NCBI RefSeq assembly: GCF_000234095.1
Contig: NZ_JH376799.1
Span: 153,217 to 217,216 of the forward strand
Direction: 5' to 3'
Length of the DNA stretch: 64,000 nucleotides
Source: Centipeda infelix ATCC 43532
GTDB lineage: Bacteria > Bacillota > Negativicutes > Selenomonadales > Selenomonadaceae
Below the pieces are notes generated by a model. It was not told where the DNA came from. It saw nothing but the letters and a program-made list of their open reading frames with translations, and made no database searches. The stretch's first letter is position 1, and each line of letters starts with the position of its first letter. The translations under genes and the position numbers were made by a program. Positions 49,573 to 57,928 of this stretch are shown piece by piece.

Positions 49573-50256
49573 TTAGGATAGAATACGCACGAGATAGGTG
49601 AGCGAGTCCGACCAGAGCAGAACGCCGAGGAGGACGAGCACAATGCCCGCCGCCTGTTGGATGCGTGGGAGATACTGGTAGAACGCACGCAGCTTCATGA
49701 TGTGCCGCCGCCAGATGACGGCGAGCAGAAAGAACGGCACGGCAAAGCCGAGACTGTAGACGAGGAGGAGCAGAGCACCCGCACCGACGGTCGCCGTATC
49801 CCCCGCATAGAGGAGAATCGTCGCGAGCATCGGGCCGGTGCACGGTGTCCATCCGAGTGTGAAGCCGCAGCCGAGAAGGAACGCGCCGCCGATGCCGTCA
49901 AAGCCGCGCCGCTGAAACGGGCGGTACTCACGCAGAAGCAGCGGAATCCGTATCCAGCCCGTCATGAAGAGTCCCATGACGATAATCAGCACAGCTGCCC
50001 CCTGCCGCAGAAGCTCCTGATAGGAAAAGAGCCACGCGCCGAGCAGCGATGCCGATGCGCCGAGCAGGACAAAGACGAGCGTAAAGCCCGCGAGGAATGC
50101 GGTCGTATTCGCATACAGCCGCCGTGCCTCACCGCCGTCCTGCTGACTGTTCTTCGCGAGAATCAGCGAGAACGTGGGCAGGAGCGGCAGGACACACGGC
50201 GAGATGAACGAGAGAAAGCCCGCGAGGAATGCCCCGCCGAGCAGGGTCATTTCCAT
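49573..50256 (-). CDS. ccdA: CcdA-type thiol-disulfide transmembrane transporter
   Basis: 227-residue membrane protein with six hydrophobic segments, CcdA/DsbD-beta family. It carries electrons from cytoplasmic thioredoxin to an extracytoplasmic thioredoxin-like protein. The cysteine-containing segments FISPCVLPLLPTF and GWTPCTGPMLATILLYAG are the paired redox Cys motifs in the first and fourth helices. It starts 27 nt after the resA-like gene, so the two form a reducing relay. With no cytochrome c genes nearby, the client is open. Confidence 0.93.
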   Translation of the reverse strand: MEMTLLGGAFLAGFLSFISPCVLPLLPTFSLILAKNSQQDGGEARRLYANTTAFLAGFTLVFVLLGASASLLGAWLFSYQELLRQGAAVLIIVMGLFMTGWIRIPLLLREYRPFQRRGFDGIGGAFLLGCGFTLGWTPCTGPMLATILLYAGDTATVGAGALLLLVYSLGFAVPFFLLAVIWRRHIMKLRAFYQYLPRIQQAAGIVLVLLGVLLWSDSLTYLVRILS

Positions 50257-50283
50257 ACGGTTCTCCCTCCCTGCGTCACACTT

Positions 50284-50826
50284 TTATAGCTTGCCAATGA
50301 CATCTTCCAGTTCCTCTTTCGTCACACCGCCTGTCTTGCGGTAAGCAACCTTGCCCTCCTTGTCCACGACGACAGTCGTCGGGATCGCGCGTACGCCATA
50401 GAGTGTCGCCGCCGTGCCCTTCGTGTCGAGCACGACGGGCAGATCTGCCTTGCGCTCCTGCATGAATTTCTGCACGGGCGCAGCATCCTCCTGCAAGTTG
50501 ACAGCGTAGAAGTCCACCGCATCCTTGTGCGCCGCATGGAACGCCGCGAGGTCGGGGATCTCCGCCTGACAGGGGGGGCACCACGTCGCCCAGAAGTTGA
50601 TGATGTAGGGCTTGCCCTTCGCCTCGACGGCGACATCCTCGCCCGCGAGGTTCTTGAGCGTGAACGTCGGCGCAGCCTCACCGCGCTGCCCCGAGCCTTT
50701 GCTCTGTTCGGCGGACGGCTGCGCCTTTGCCGTCGTTCCCTGATCCGCGCTGTTGCTCGTGCCGCAGCCCGCAATCATGCTGACTGTAAACACCGCCGCA
50801 AACAGTGCCGTATATCTTTTCTTCAT
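50284..50826 (-). CDS. ResA/TlpA-type thioredoxin-like lipoprotein
   Basis: About 180 residues. The signal peptide ends in the lipobox MIAGC, so the protein is membrane-anchored outside the cytoplasm. A short Ser/Gly/Gln-rich linker precedes the thioredoxin fold with active site WATWCPPCQAEIP. The central insert typical of ResA/TlpA proteins follows, and RAIPTTVVVDKEG carries the cis-Pro. The ATG at 50826 is preferred (AAGG 7 nt upstream). It is paired with ccdA, the expected electron donor. Confidence 0.9.
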   Translation of the reverse strand: MKKRYTALFAAVFTVSMIAGCGTSNSADQGTTAKAQPSAEQSKGSGQRGEAAPTFTLKNLAGEDVAVEAKGKPYIINFWATWCPPCQAEIPDLAAFHAAHKDAVDFYAVNLQEDAAPVQKFMQERKADLPVVLDTKGTAATLYGVRAIPTTVVVDKEGKVAYRKTGGVTKEELEDVIGKL

Positions 50827-50846
50827 CATTTTTCCTTTCTGAATCA

Positions 50847-51593
50847 TCAAAACGCAAAATTACCCAGTTCGTACTGCGTCACGGCAAGAGCCGCAAGTGC
50901 CGCCGTCTCCGCGCGCAGAATCAATCGTCCAAGCGAAACGGACTGCGCCCCCGCCACTTGGATTGCCGCTGCCTCGGTGGGGGAAAATCCCCCCTCCGCA
51001 CCAACGATGAGAACGATGCGCCGCGCGTCGACGGAGCGCAGCACCGTGCGCATGGACTGCGTGTGTTCCGCTTCGTAGCAGAATACAACTGCCGTATCGG
51101 GTGTGTCAAAAAGTGCCGCATCCTGCAAGAGCGCAAAGAGCGGCGCAATCGCCGCAACGCGCATCAATGCACTGCGCCCACATTGCTTTGCCGCCTCGTC
51201 CGCAATCTTCTGCCAGCGCACAGACTTCGCCGCTGCCTTTTTCGCATCGTAGCGCACGACGACGTGCTCCGTCTCGATCGGATAGAGTGCGGATGCACCA
51301 AGCTCAACCGCCTTTTGCACGACAAAGTCCATCTTCTCGCCCTTGAGAAGTGCCTGCACGAGAATGACCTCCGTGGATGCAGACACTTCGGGTGCCATAT
51401 ACTCCACCAGATGAAGGCGCACAGCATCGCGGTCAATCCCGCTGACACGCATGCGGGCAGTCCGCCCGTCACCATCTGCAACGACGACCTCGTCTCCGAG
51501 CTGCGCACGCATAACACGCGCGAGATGGTGTGCATCACCGTCCGTGATCTCGATCTCCTCCGCGAACTCCCCCGCATAAAACAAGCGTCGCAT
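50847..51593 (-). CDS. rsmE: 16S rRNA m3U1498 methyltransferase
   Basis: 248 residues from MRRLFYAGEF. SPOUT-class SAM methyltransferase that methylates U1498 of 16S rRNA. Family blocks are HHLARVMRAQLGDEV (N-terminal PUA-like domain), KGEKMDFVVQKAVELG, and the knot motifs VGAEGGFSPTEAAAIQ and SLGRLILRAETAALAAL. Its ATG overlaps the prmA stop by 1 nt (TGATG), the common prmA-rsmE arrangement, so translation is coupled. Confidence 0.95.
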   Translation of the reverse strand: MRRLFYAGEFAEEIEITDGDAHHLARVMRAQLGDEVVVADGDGRTARMRVSGIDRDAVRLHLVEYMAPEVSASTEVILVQALLKGEKMDFVVQKAVELGASALYPIETEHVVVRYDAKKAAAKSVRWQKIADEAAKQCGRSALMRVAAIAPLFALLQDAALFDTPDTAVVFCYEAEHTQSMRTVLRSVDARRIVLIVGAEGGFSPTEAAAIQVAGAQSVSLGRLILRAETAALAALAVTQYELGNFAF

Positions 51594-52543
51594 CAGAGCT
51601 TCAACTCCGAGCTGCGGCGGATAATCATCGCCGCCCATTCCTTTTCACAGGTCATATCGAGCACGGTATAGCCATGCTCCGTCGCTGCGCGTTCAACATC
51701 CACAATGCGGTCGTCGATGATGCCCGAGGCGAGCAGAATCCCGCCCGGCGCGAGATGGCGATCGAGTTGGTCAAAGAGGCGGATGATGATATCGGCGATG
51801 ATGTTCGCCGTGATGAGCTCCGCCGGCTCTGTGCCCGCGCAGATGGAGAGCAGGTCGCTCTCGAACACGGCGACGTTCGTAACATTGTTTGCGCGGATAT
51901 TTTCCTCTGCAACGGAGACCGCCACGGGATCGTAGTCCATTGCAATGACCTCGCCCGCGCCGAGCTTCGATGCGGCAATCGCGAGGATGCCCGAGCCACA
52001 GCCCACATCGTAGACGCGCATCTGCGGGCACACGATGTGTTCCAGCCATCGCAGACACATCGCCGTCGTCGCGTGTGCGCCTGTACCAAACGCTGCGCCG
52101 GGGTCGAGGTCGATGACGATCTCATCTCCCTGCGGCGTGTACTCCTCCCACGTCGGGCGCACAACAATGCGTCGCCCGATCTTCTCCGTGTGGATGTAGG
52201 CTTTCCATGTCTCCGCCCAGTCCTCATCGGCAACAAACGTGTGCGAGATCGTCCCCGCACCGATGGGCGCATCCACACCGCGCAGATTCTCCACACGCTC
52301 CGCGAGCGTCAGGAGACTGCCCTCCAGACGCGCGTCCTCGGGCAGGTAGGCACGCACGGTGACCGTGTCCGTGTCCTCGGCACGCGGCAGATCGGTGTAG
52401 TCCCAAAGCCCCGCATCGATGTACTCGTTCACGAGCGACGGATCGTCGATCTCCGTCCCTGCCGCGCCGAGCTCCATCAGGATATTCCCTATGAGATCCG
52501 CGCCCTCGTGCGTCGTGACAACGCTCACCTGTGCCCAGCGCAT
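51593..52543 (-). CDS. prmA: ribosomal protein L11 methyltransferase
   Basis: 316 residues from MRWAQVSVVT. SAM-dependent trimethylation of ribosomal protein L11. LDPGAAFGTGAHATTAMCLRWLE and VYDVGCGSGILAIAASKLGA (motif I) are diagnostic, with ANIIADIIIRLFD as the catalytic-side motif. The ATG at 52543 has AGGGGG 8 nt upstream; the ATG at 52582 has no ribosome binding site and lies on a TATAAT-like sequence that may be the promoter. Confidence 0.95.
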   Translation of the reverse strand: MRWAQVSVVTTHEGADLIGNILMELGAAGTEIDDPSLVNEYIDAGLWDYTDLPRAEDTDTVTVRAYLPEDARLEGSLLTLAERVENLRGVDAPIGAGTISHTFVADEDWAETWKAYIHTEKIGRRIVVRPTWEEYTPQGDEIVIDLDPGAAFGTGAHATTAMCLRWLEHIVCPQMRVYDVGCGSGILAIAASKLGAGEVIAMDYDPVAVSVAEENIRANNVTNVAVFESDLLSICAGTEPAELITANIIADIIIRLFDQLDRHLAPGGILLASGIIDDRIVDVERAATEHGYTVLDMTCEKEWAAMIIRRSSELKL

Positions 52544-52648
52544 TCCATCGCCCCCTATAACTTCTTCCAAATTTTTCTCCATCGATGAGATTCATTATAC
52601 AGGAAGAAGATTGGAAATGCGATATTTTTTTGCCAAAGAGGATAAAAA

Positions 52649-52672
52649 GCCGTCGCAAGAATATGCGGCGGC
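52649..52672 (-). terminator. terminator of the desulfoferrodoxin-like gene
   Basis: GCCGTCGC (52649-52656) pairs with GCGGCGGC (52665-52672), allowing one mismatch; on the minus strand TTTTTATCC follows, about 20 bp past the stop. Confidence 0.82.
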
Positions 52673-52692
52673 CTTCTCTCTATGCGGATTTC

Positions 52693-53073
52693 TCAGAACT
52701 CCGTCTGCCAGAGCCCATGCAGGTTGCAGAACTCGATGACCTTCACCGGCGCATCGCCGTCCGCGAGACGGAACGTCGCCTCGGGTGCATCCGTCGCTGT
52801 GAGGTTGACGCGCTGAACGCCCTTCTTTGTCACAAGGATGATGTAGGCGATGAGATGCTCCTCGGTCATCGGATGCGTGACCGAGCCGACCGTGACATGC
52901 ACCTCGTTCTTCGCGGCATCGTACGTCGCCACGGGAACGTGCTTCTCCTTCGCCGCATCGACCGAGTTCGGATCGATCGCCTTCAGCGGCGTACCGCAGC
53001 ACGCGAGATCCAGAGCCTCATCACCGTAAACCTCGACCACATGGCTCTTGCCTGCAAGATAAAATACTGACAT
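52693..53073 (-). CDS. desulfoferrodoxin-family superoxide reductase with degenerate N-terminal centre
   Basis: 126 residues. The C-terminal superoxide reductase site is complete: lid EKHVP (His45), HPMTEEHL (His67, His73) and CNLHG (Cys116, His119), the four-His/one-Cys iron site that reduces superoxide without making O2. The N-terminal desulforedoxin segment keeps only the second pair (Cys25-Cys26 in LACCGTPLK). The first CxxC is replaced by LAGK (residues 6-9), so the rubredoxin-like FeS4 centre cannot form. It is monocistronic, with a 7-2-7 inverted repeat 19 bp upstream. Confidence 0.9.
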   Translation of the reverse strand: MSVFYLAGKSHVVEVYGDEALDLACCGTPLKAIDPNSVDAAKEKHVPVATYDAAKNEVHVTVGSVTHPMTEEHLIAYIILVTKKGVQRVNLTATDAPEATFRLADGDAPVKVIEFCNLHGLWQTEF

Positions 53074-53091
53074 AGTTAACCCTCCTATTGC

Positions 53092-53107
53092 GGAAGCATT
53101 TGCTTCC
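53092..53107. promoter_or_regulatory. inverted repeat before the superoxide reductase gene
   Basis: GGAAGCATTTGCTTCC, a 7-2-7 inverted repeat, just upstream of AGGAGG and 19-34 bp before the start codon. It could be an operator or a leader hairpin that masks the ribosome binding site; no regulator is assigned. Confidence 0.4.
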
Positions 53108-53256
53108 TATCGTAAATACACAGCAAAGTAAATGATAGAAACATTGTGGAGTGTGAAAGATGCCATAGACCGTATCTATTTTCTCTTTCACGAATAATAA
53201 TTCTCCACAAAATAAAATTCTCCTTCTTTTCTCCCAAAAAATTTTCGAGAAAAATT

Positions 53257-54225
53257 TTATTTTCTATCCTCCGTATTCGTATCAATAAAATCCTGCACAA
53301 GATAGCGCGGACGACGTTTGACCTCAAGGTAGATCTTCGCAACGTACTCACCGATGACACCGATCGAAAGCAGGATCAGTCCGCCGAGAAACCAGAGCGA
53401 GACGACGAGACTCGTCCAGCCGACAATCGTCTCGCCGATGAAGTGGCGCACAATCGACCAAATGAGCATCAGGCCGCTGATGAACGAGATGAACATCCCC
53501 ATCTGCGAGATCAGACGAATTGGACGCGCCGAGAGCGAGGTCACACCCTCCCACGCAAACGCAGCCATGCGCCGCCACGGATATTTGGAGTCACCTGCGA
53601 GACGCTGTCTGCGCGTGTAGTAAACAATATCATGCCTGAGCCCGATCATGGGCACGATTCCGCGCAGGAAGAGGTTGACCTCGGCGTACTCCGCAAGTGC
53701 CGTGAGTGCGCGCCGATCCATCAGACGAAAATCTGCATGGTTGAACACGATGTCCGCGCCAAGCGCACGCATGACACGATAGAAACTCTCCGCCGTAAAA
53801 CGCTTGAGAAAGGTATCCGACGCACGGTTTTCGCGCACACCGTAGACGATGTTCGCGCCTGCCGCATGCTTTTCGAGCATCGCATCGATCGCGTCGATAT
53901 CGTCCTGCAAATCTGCATCCATGCTAATCGTCACATCTGCATACGGAAGAACGGTCATCAGTCCTGCGAGCAGGGCGTTCTGATGGCCCTCGTTATGCGC
54001 GAGGTTGATGCCCGAAAAGAGCGAACTGCGCTCTGTGCACGCCGCGATCAGCTCCCATGTGCGGTCGCGGCTGCCGTCATTGACAAAGGCGATGCGGCTC
54101 TGTGGGCTCACCTTTTCTGCCGCAATCAGCGCGGTCAGTTTCTGTCCAAGCTTCTCCGCCGTATCGTCCAGTACTTCCTGTTCGTTGTAGCAGGGCACAA
54201 CGAGATAGAGTACAGGTGCCGTCAT
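53257..54225 (-). CDS. GtrB/ArnC-like polyprenyl-phosphate glycosyltransferase
   Basis: 322 residues. The N-terminal GT2 domain (PVLYLVVPCYNEQEVLDDTAEKL, ISMDADLQDDIDAI with the DxD motif) is followed by two C-terminal membrane helices (MGMFISFISGLMLIWSIV and LVVSLWFLGGLILLSIGVIGEY). This family loads a sugar onto undecaprenyl phosphate at the inner face of the membrane. It starts inside the last 4 nt of the GT39 gene, which probably uses the lipid-linked sugar after flipping, as in ArnC-ArnT or GtrB systems. Confidence 0.9.
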   Translation of the reverse strand: MTAPVLYLVVPCYNEQEVLDDTAEKLGQKLTALIAAEKVSPQSRIAFVNDGSRDRTWELIAACTERSSLFSGINLAHNEGHQNALLAGLMTVLPYADVTISMDADLQDDIDAIDAMLEKHAAGANIVYGVRENRASDTFLKRFTAESFYRVMRALGADIVFNHADFRLMDRRALTALAEYAEVNLFLRGIVPMIGLRHDIVYYTRRQRLAGDSKYPWRRMAAFAWEGVTSLSARPIRLISQMGMFISFISGLMLIWSIVRHFIGETIVGWTSLVVSLWFLGGLILLSIGVIGEYVAKIYLEVKRRPRYLVQDFIDTNTEDRK

Positions 54226-55808
54226 TCCACATCATCCTTAAAGATACAGAGACCATCCTTCTCCTCGACAAGCTGCCAGTGCTCCGCACCGAGCTCCTTC
54301 TTCATCTTCTGATACATGAAGTCACGCATGATGATGTACTTTGGACGTTCATCTGCACGCAGAGCAGCAAGAGACTCAGCATGGTTTGTGTCCGCCTCGA
54401 TGCCGGGGATGTCCGTGTAGAGCATCACACCCGGACGCAGCTGTTTGTCGATGTAGAGCGCACGCCCTTCCGCCTCTGCCGCCGCATGATAGTTTGCAGC
54501 GTAGTGGAGTGCAAGCTGCTTGACGCTGAAATGCCCCTCGATTGCGGGCATCATAAAGCCGAATGCGATCACCATGGTGACGACACCCGCGCCAACGTGC
54601 AGCCATGCCGCACGCATGAGGTCATGGGACGCTGTGATACAGTAGACGATTGCCGCACCGAGGAGAAGCGTGATCGTACCGAGCCAGAGACCGCCCTCGG
54701 CGAGCGGCGCGAGGCTGTCCCCACTCATGAGCCAGCCCAACCCCAAAACGAGGAACATGAGTGCACTGCCGCCTGCCCACGCGAAATGGGTCTGCCGCCA
54801 ATCCTCAAGCATCCGCGCGAGATTCCACCCGATGATCGTCGCGAGCGCAGGGGTCAGGAGCAGCATATAGGAGACCTGCTTCGTCTGCGCGATGGAGAAA
54901 AATACAAATACGAAGATCCACCACACCTGAAAGAAGGCGAGCTGTTGTGCCTCCTCACCAAAGCTGTGGCGAAACGCATTTTTCACCGACTGGATGAGCA
55001 GCCCTGTCCACGGGAAGAAGCCGAGGAGCACGACGGGCAGGTAGAACCACCAATGTGCACGCACGGGATGGAGCGGTGCGGTGAAGCGGCTGACGTTGTG
55101 GAAGCCGATGAACTCGTAGATAAATGCCATGCCGTGCATCTCATACATATAGAGATACCACGGCAGACCGACGACAACGACGAGCAGGAGACCGCGCAGG
55201 ACATGCATACGAAAGAGCCGCTCCAACTGGCGTGTCGCAAGCAAATAGAAAAAGACAATCCCTGCCGGGAAAACCACGCCAATCGGTCCCTTGGTCATCA
55301 CCGCAAGCCCGCACGCAAGATACATCAGCCAGTACTGGCGATGGATAAAGGAGAAGAGCGCCGCTGTCATAAAGAAGAGCAGCGTACTGTCGGTCACGGA
55401 TGCCTTTCCCATATACATGAGGATGATGCTCGTCCCCATGACCAGCCCCGACCAGAAGCCCGTCCGCGCACCGAAGAGACGTGCTGACGCAAGCGCCGTC
55501 ATGAGGATCGAGCCGATCGCCATGAGTGCGGCGGGCAGCCGTGCCGCGATCTCGCTGAATCCGCCGAACAGCTTCAGTGATGCCACAACCAGCCAGTAGA
55601 AGATCGGCGGCTTATCATACCAGAACTCGTTGTAGATGCGCGGCGAAAGATAGTCGCCAAAGTGGATCATCTCCTTCGCTGTCTCCGCATAGACGGGCTC
55701 ATCGGGATCGAGCAGCGCCGTCCCGCCGATGCCGAACAGGATCTGAAAGGATATGATAACGAGCAGGACGAGATAGACCGGCCATGCAAGATTTTTTTCG
55801 TCATTCAC
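54222..55808 (-). CDS. ArnT-like GT39 membrane glycosyltransferase
   Basis: About 528 residues with roughly 12 hydrophobic segments. The first periplasmic loop has LLDPDEPVYAETAKEMI (the catalytic Asp-Glu of GT39/PMT proteins) and FWYDKPPIFYWL. It transfers a sugar from polyprenyl phosphate to lipid A or another envelope acceptor. No ATG is in a suitable place. The GTG at 55808 with GAGG upstream is the best start, because everything further upstream in frame is translated MITE sequence. The MITE at 55834-55994 lies in the leader between promoter and start. Coupled to the GtrB-like gene. Confidence 0.88.
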   Translation of the reverse strand: MNDEKNLAWPVYLVLLVIISFQILFGIGGTALLDPDEPVYAETAKEMIHFGDYLSPRIYNEFWYDKPPIFYWLVVASLKLFGGFSEIAARLPAALMAIGSILMTALASARLFGARTGFWSGLVMGTSIILMYMGKASVTDSTLLFFMTAALFSFIHRQYWLMYLACGLAVMTKGPIGVVFPAGIVFFYLLATRQLERLFRMHVLRGLLLVVVVGLPWYLYMYEMHGMAFIYEFIGFHNVSRFTAPLHPVRAHWWFYLPVVLLGFFPWTGLLIQSVKNAFRHSFGEEAQQLAFFQVWWIFVFVFFSIAQTKQVSYMLLLTPALATIIGWNLARMLEDWRQTHFAWAGGSALMFLVLGLGWLMSGDSLAPLAEGGLWLGTITLLLGAAIVYCITASHDLMRAAWLHVGAGVVTMVIAFGFMMPAIEGHFSVKQLALHYAANYHAAAEAEGRALYIDKQLRPGVMLYTDIPGIEADTNHAESLAALRADERPKYIIMRDFMYQKMKKELGAEHWQLVEEKDGLCIFKDDVE

Positions 55809-55833
55809 GCAGATATACACCTCACATATTTGA

Positions 55834-55994
55834 GGAAGCACTGATAAATTCAGCCGCGCCGTCTTAGCACATCTTTTTCGCCCTGTCTTTGTCGGCAAAT
55901 CCTCCACATAGCTTTGGCTATGCGTCCGGTTTGTCTCCTTGATCGAACAAAAAATCTGTACCAATCTGACGGACTTCATTTTATCAGCGATTCC
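55834..55994. mobile_element. MITE-like element, copy D (161 bp)
   Basis: Same family and ends as copy A, flanked by the exact 4-bp duplication TTGA (55830-55833 and 55995-55998). It lies 26 bp upstream of the GT39 start codon and about 8 bp downstream of the predicted transcript start, so the mRNA leader is mostly the MITE hairpin. Confidence 0.92.
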
Positions 55995-56008
55995 TTGAAA
56001 TCATCTGC

Positions 56009-56036
56009 ATTGTACCATATAAAAAATTTTTTACAA
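56009..56036 (-). promoter_or_regulatory. promoter of the GT39-GtrB operon
   Basis: Minus strand: TTGTAA (56036-56031), 16-nt spacer, TACAAT (56014-56009), predicting a start near 56002. Confidence 0.55.
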
Positions 56037-56085
56037 TCGAACACGAGTACACCGTCATTTGTTTGGCAATGACAGACACAAAAAA

Positions 56086-56112
56086 GGGAGCCGCCGCTGC
56101 TGCGGCAGTCCC
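56086..56112 (-). terminator. terminator of the first IIA gene
   Basis: GGG-A-GCCGC pairs with GCGGC-AGT-CCC around CGCTGCT; on the minus strand a T-run follows, about 15 bp past the stop. Confidence 0.7.
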
Positions 56113-56126
56113 CATAAAATAGGCAC

Positions 56127-56498
56127 TCAATGGATTTCGATGGCAGCTCCTGCCTTGATATCATCCTTTGTGAGCGGCACATCTCCCTGGAGCATGATGC
56201 AGCCGGGACGCTCCGCCGCAGTGCCGCCCTTGAACGAGAGCGTACAATGCCCGAGCGACCTCAGCGTATGAAGGGCCTCATCTCCGATCGCCGTGATCGT
56301 AAATTGCTTGTCGCAAACGATCACCGTATCACCGACGGCAGGATCTTCGCTGTACTTCGTCGATGTATGGAGCACAGAAAACTCCACCAACTCCTCCGGC
56401 GCATCATCGTTGAAAATAATGATAAAATTCGCGTTCGGATCGTCGAGGAAAAGAAGGGCCTCATCGCCCCAACGTGTGATCTTACAGTGGAATTTCAT
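56127..56498 (-). CDS. srlB: PTS glucitol/sorbitol-type IIA component, copy 1
   Basis: 123 residues, PTSIIA-gutA family: cytoplasmic phosphocarrier passing phosphate from HPr to the IIB domain. FIIIFNDDAPEELVEFSVLHT carries the conserved His44 expected to be phosphorylated. FTITAIGDEALHTLRSLGHCTLSFKG and ERPGCIMLQGD are family blocks. It is very similar to copy 2 at 56665-57036 but lies beyond the operon terminator with its own promoter (56545-56573), so it can be expressed separately. Confidence 0.92.
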   Translation of the reverse strand: MKFHCKITRWGDEALLFLDDPNANFIIIFNDDAPEELVEFSVLHTSTKYSEDPAVGDTVIVCDKQFTITAIGDEALHTLRSLGHCTLSFKGGTAAERPGCIMLQGDVPLTKDDIKAGAAIEIH

Positions 56499-56544
56499 GC
56501 TGCATCCTCCCGTCTCACGGAAATCCTAATAGCTCTCTGGATAT

Positions 56545-56573
56545 ATCATACTATATCCCCATGATTTAGTAAA
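56545..56573 (-). promoter_or_regulatory. promoter of IIA copy 1
   Basis: Minus strand: TTTACT (56573-56568), 17-nt spacer, TATGAT (56550-56545). Confidence 0.55.
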
Positions 56574-56606
56574 GAGCAAAGGAGGCGTGTGTTATCATAA
56601 AGAAAA

Positions 56607-56630
56607 CAGCCCATCCTCTTGGATGAGCTG
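56607..56630 (-). terminator. terminator of the glucitol PTS operon
   Basis: CAGC-CATCC and GGATG-GCTG arms (56607-56630, one mismatch, TCTT loop), followed by TTTTCTTT on the minus strand, 35 bp after IIA copy 2. Confidence 0.75.
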
Positions 56631-56664
56631 CACACGTAGTGATATCTCTATAAACGGATTTGAT

Positions 56665-57036
56665 TCAGTAAACTTCGATCGTCGTGCCCGCCTTGATATC
56701 ATCCTTCGTCAGCGGTTCGTCGCCCTGCAGCATGATGCAGCCCGGACGCTCCGCTGCATCACCGCCCTTGAACGAAAGGGTGCAGTGGCCAAGCTCCTTC
56801 AGCGTATGAAGAGCTTCGTCTCCAATCGCCGTGATGGTAAACACCTTGTCGCAGACGGCCATCGTGTCACCGACGGCGGGATCTGCATTGTAGTTTGCCG
56901 GCGCATGGAGCACGGAGAACGACGCCAGCTCCGCAGGCGCATTGTCGTTGAAGATAATAATGAAGTTCGTGTCCGGATTGTCGAGGAAGAGAAGAGCCTC
57001 ATCGCCCCAGCCCGTGATTTCGCAATAGTATTTCAT
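56665..57036 (-). CDS. srlB: PTS glucitol/sorbitol-type IIA component, copy 2
   Basis: 123 residues from MKYYCEITGWGDEALLF. Same family and His44 (FSVLHAPANY) as copy 1, with most residues shared; differences cluster around residues 38-62. It is the last gene of the operon, directly after the dehydrogenase. A longer open frame running upstream to 57324 is a shadow of that dehydrogenase. Two IIA proteins for one IIB/IIC pair is unusual. Confidence 0.92.
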   Translation of the reverse strand: MKYYCEITGWGDEALLFLDNPDTNFIIIFNDNAPAELASFSVLHAPANYNADPAVGDTMAVCDKVFTITAIGDEALHTLKELGHCTLSFKGGDAAERPGCIMLQGDEPLTKDDIKAGTTIEVY

Positions 57037-57079
57037 GCTGCATCCTCCTGCTGTATCGAATGTTCCGCTTCTGCCAATC

Positions 57080-57889
57080 TCAGCCGCGCGTCTTGCCGCC
57101 CGCGACGTTGTAGGTGACGCCGTGGATGTAGGAGGCACGCTCGGAGGCGAGGTAGACAACAAGGTCGGCGACCTCGGCGAGCTTGCCGCTGCGTCCGAGC
57201 GGTGTAGTCTTCGTGCTCGCATAGCCCTTGCGCAGATCATCAACCGTGATGCCGCGCGTATAGGCGAGTGCTTCCTCATAGGCGAGGGTACGCAGCCCCG
57301 TCGCTTCAAGAATGCCGGGTGCAACGCCGATGACGCGCACGCCGTACTTTCCGAACTCCTTTGCCCACGAACGCGTAAAGGAGTTGACGGCGTTCTTTGT
57401 CGCGGCGTAGATGCTCTGTCCCTCAGAGCCCTCGATGCCGCTCTCGGAGCTCATGTTGATGAGTACGCCGTGTCCCTGTGCGACGAGCTCGCGCCCGACT
57501 GCCTGTGCACAGAGGTAGACCCCCTTCAGGTTGACCGCCGTGACCTTCTCGAATACGCTGTCGTCCAGTTCGTACTTCCCGTGCGGGTCGTTCGGGTCGA
57601 CGAGAAGGCGCGGGATATTGATGCCGGCATTGTTGACGAGGATGTCGATGCTGCCAAACCTCTTCTTTGCCTTCTCCACCATTGCCTCGACGCTCGCACG
57701 CTTCGTCACATCGGTGACAACGTAGAGAACCTTACCACGTGTTTCGTCAAATTCGGGAGGCTCAGGGTTCATATCACAGACGACGACGTTCGCGCCCTGC
57801 GCCAAAAAGCCCTCCACGACCGCCTTGCCGATGCCTGACGCACCGCCCGTGACGATTGCCGTTTTTCCTTCCAGATGCAACCAGCTCAT
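57080..57889 (-). CDS. srlD: SDR polyol-phosphate dehydrogenase (sorbitol-6-phosphate dehydrogenase-like)
   Basis: 269 residues, classical short-chain dehydrogenase: nucleotide loop TGGASGIG, NNAG motif (ILVNNAGINIPRLL), catalytic Ser in MSSESG and Tyr-x3-Lys in YAATK. Its place between IIB and IIA of a glucitol-type PTS makes oxidation of an imported polyol-phosphate, classically sorbitol-6-P to fructose-6-P, the likely reaction. Exact substrate unproven, since the PTS may import a related polyol. Confidence 0.88.
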   Translation of the reverse strand: MSWLHLEGKTAIVTGGASGIGKAVVEGFLAQGANVVVCDMNPEPPEFDETRGKVLYVVTDVTKRASVEAMVEKAKKRFGSIDILVNNAGINIPRLLVDPNDPHGKYELDDSVFEKVTAVNLKGVYLCAQAVGRELVAQGHGVLINMSSESGIEGSEGQSIYAATKNAVNSFTRSWAKEFGKYGVRVIGVAPGILEATGLRTLAYEEALAYTRGITVDDLRKGYASTKTTPLGRSGKLAEVADLVVYLASERASYIHGVTYNVAGGKTRG

Positions 57890-57928
57890 AATCTATTCTC
57901 CTTCTGCACGATTTTCCAGCGAAACAGC

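Noticed and set aside
55809-55979. 57-residue N-terminal extension of the GT39 protein
   Set aside because: It translates the inserted MITE and has no ribosome binding site.
56998-57324. Fusion of IIA copy 2 to an upstream Arg/Ser/Pro-rich region
   Set aside because: The extra part is a shadow of the dehydrogenase gene; the true start at 57036 gives a normal 123-residue IIA.
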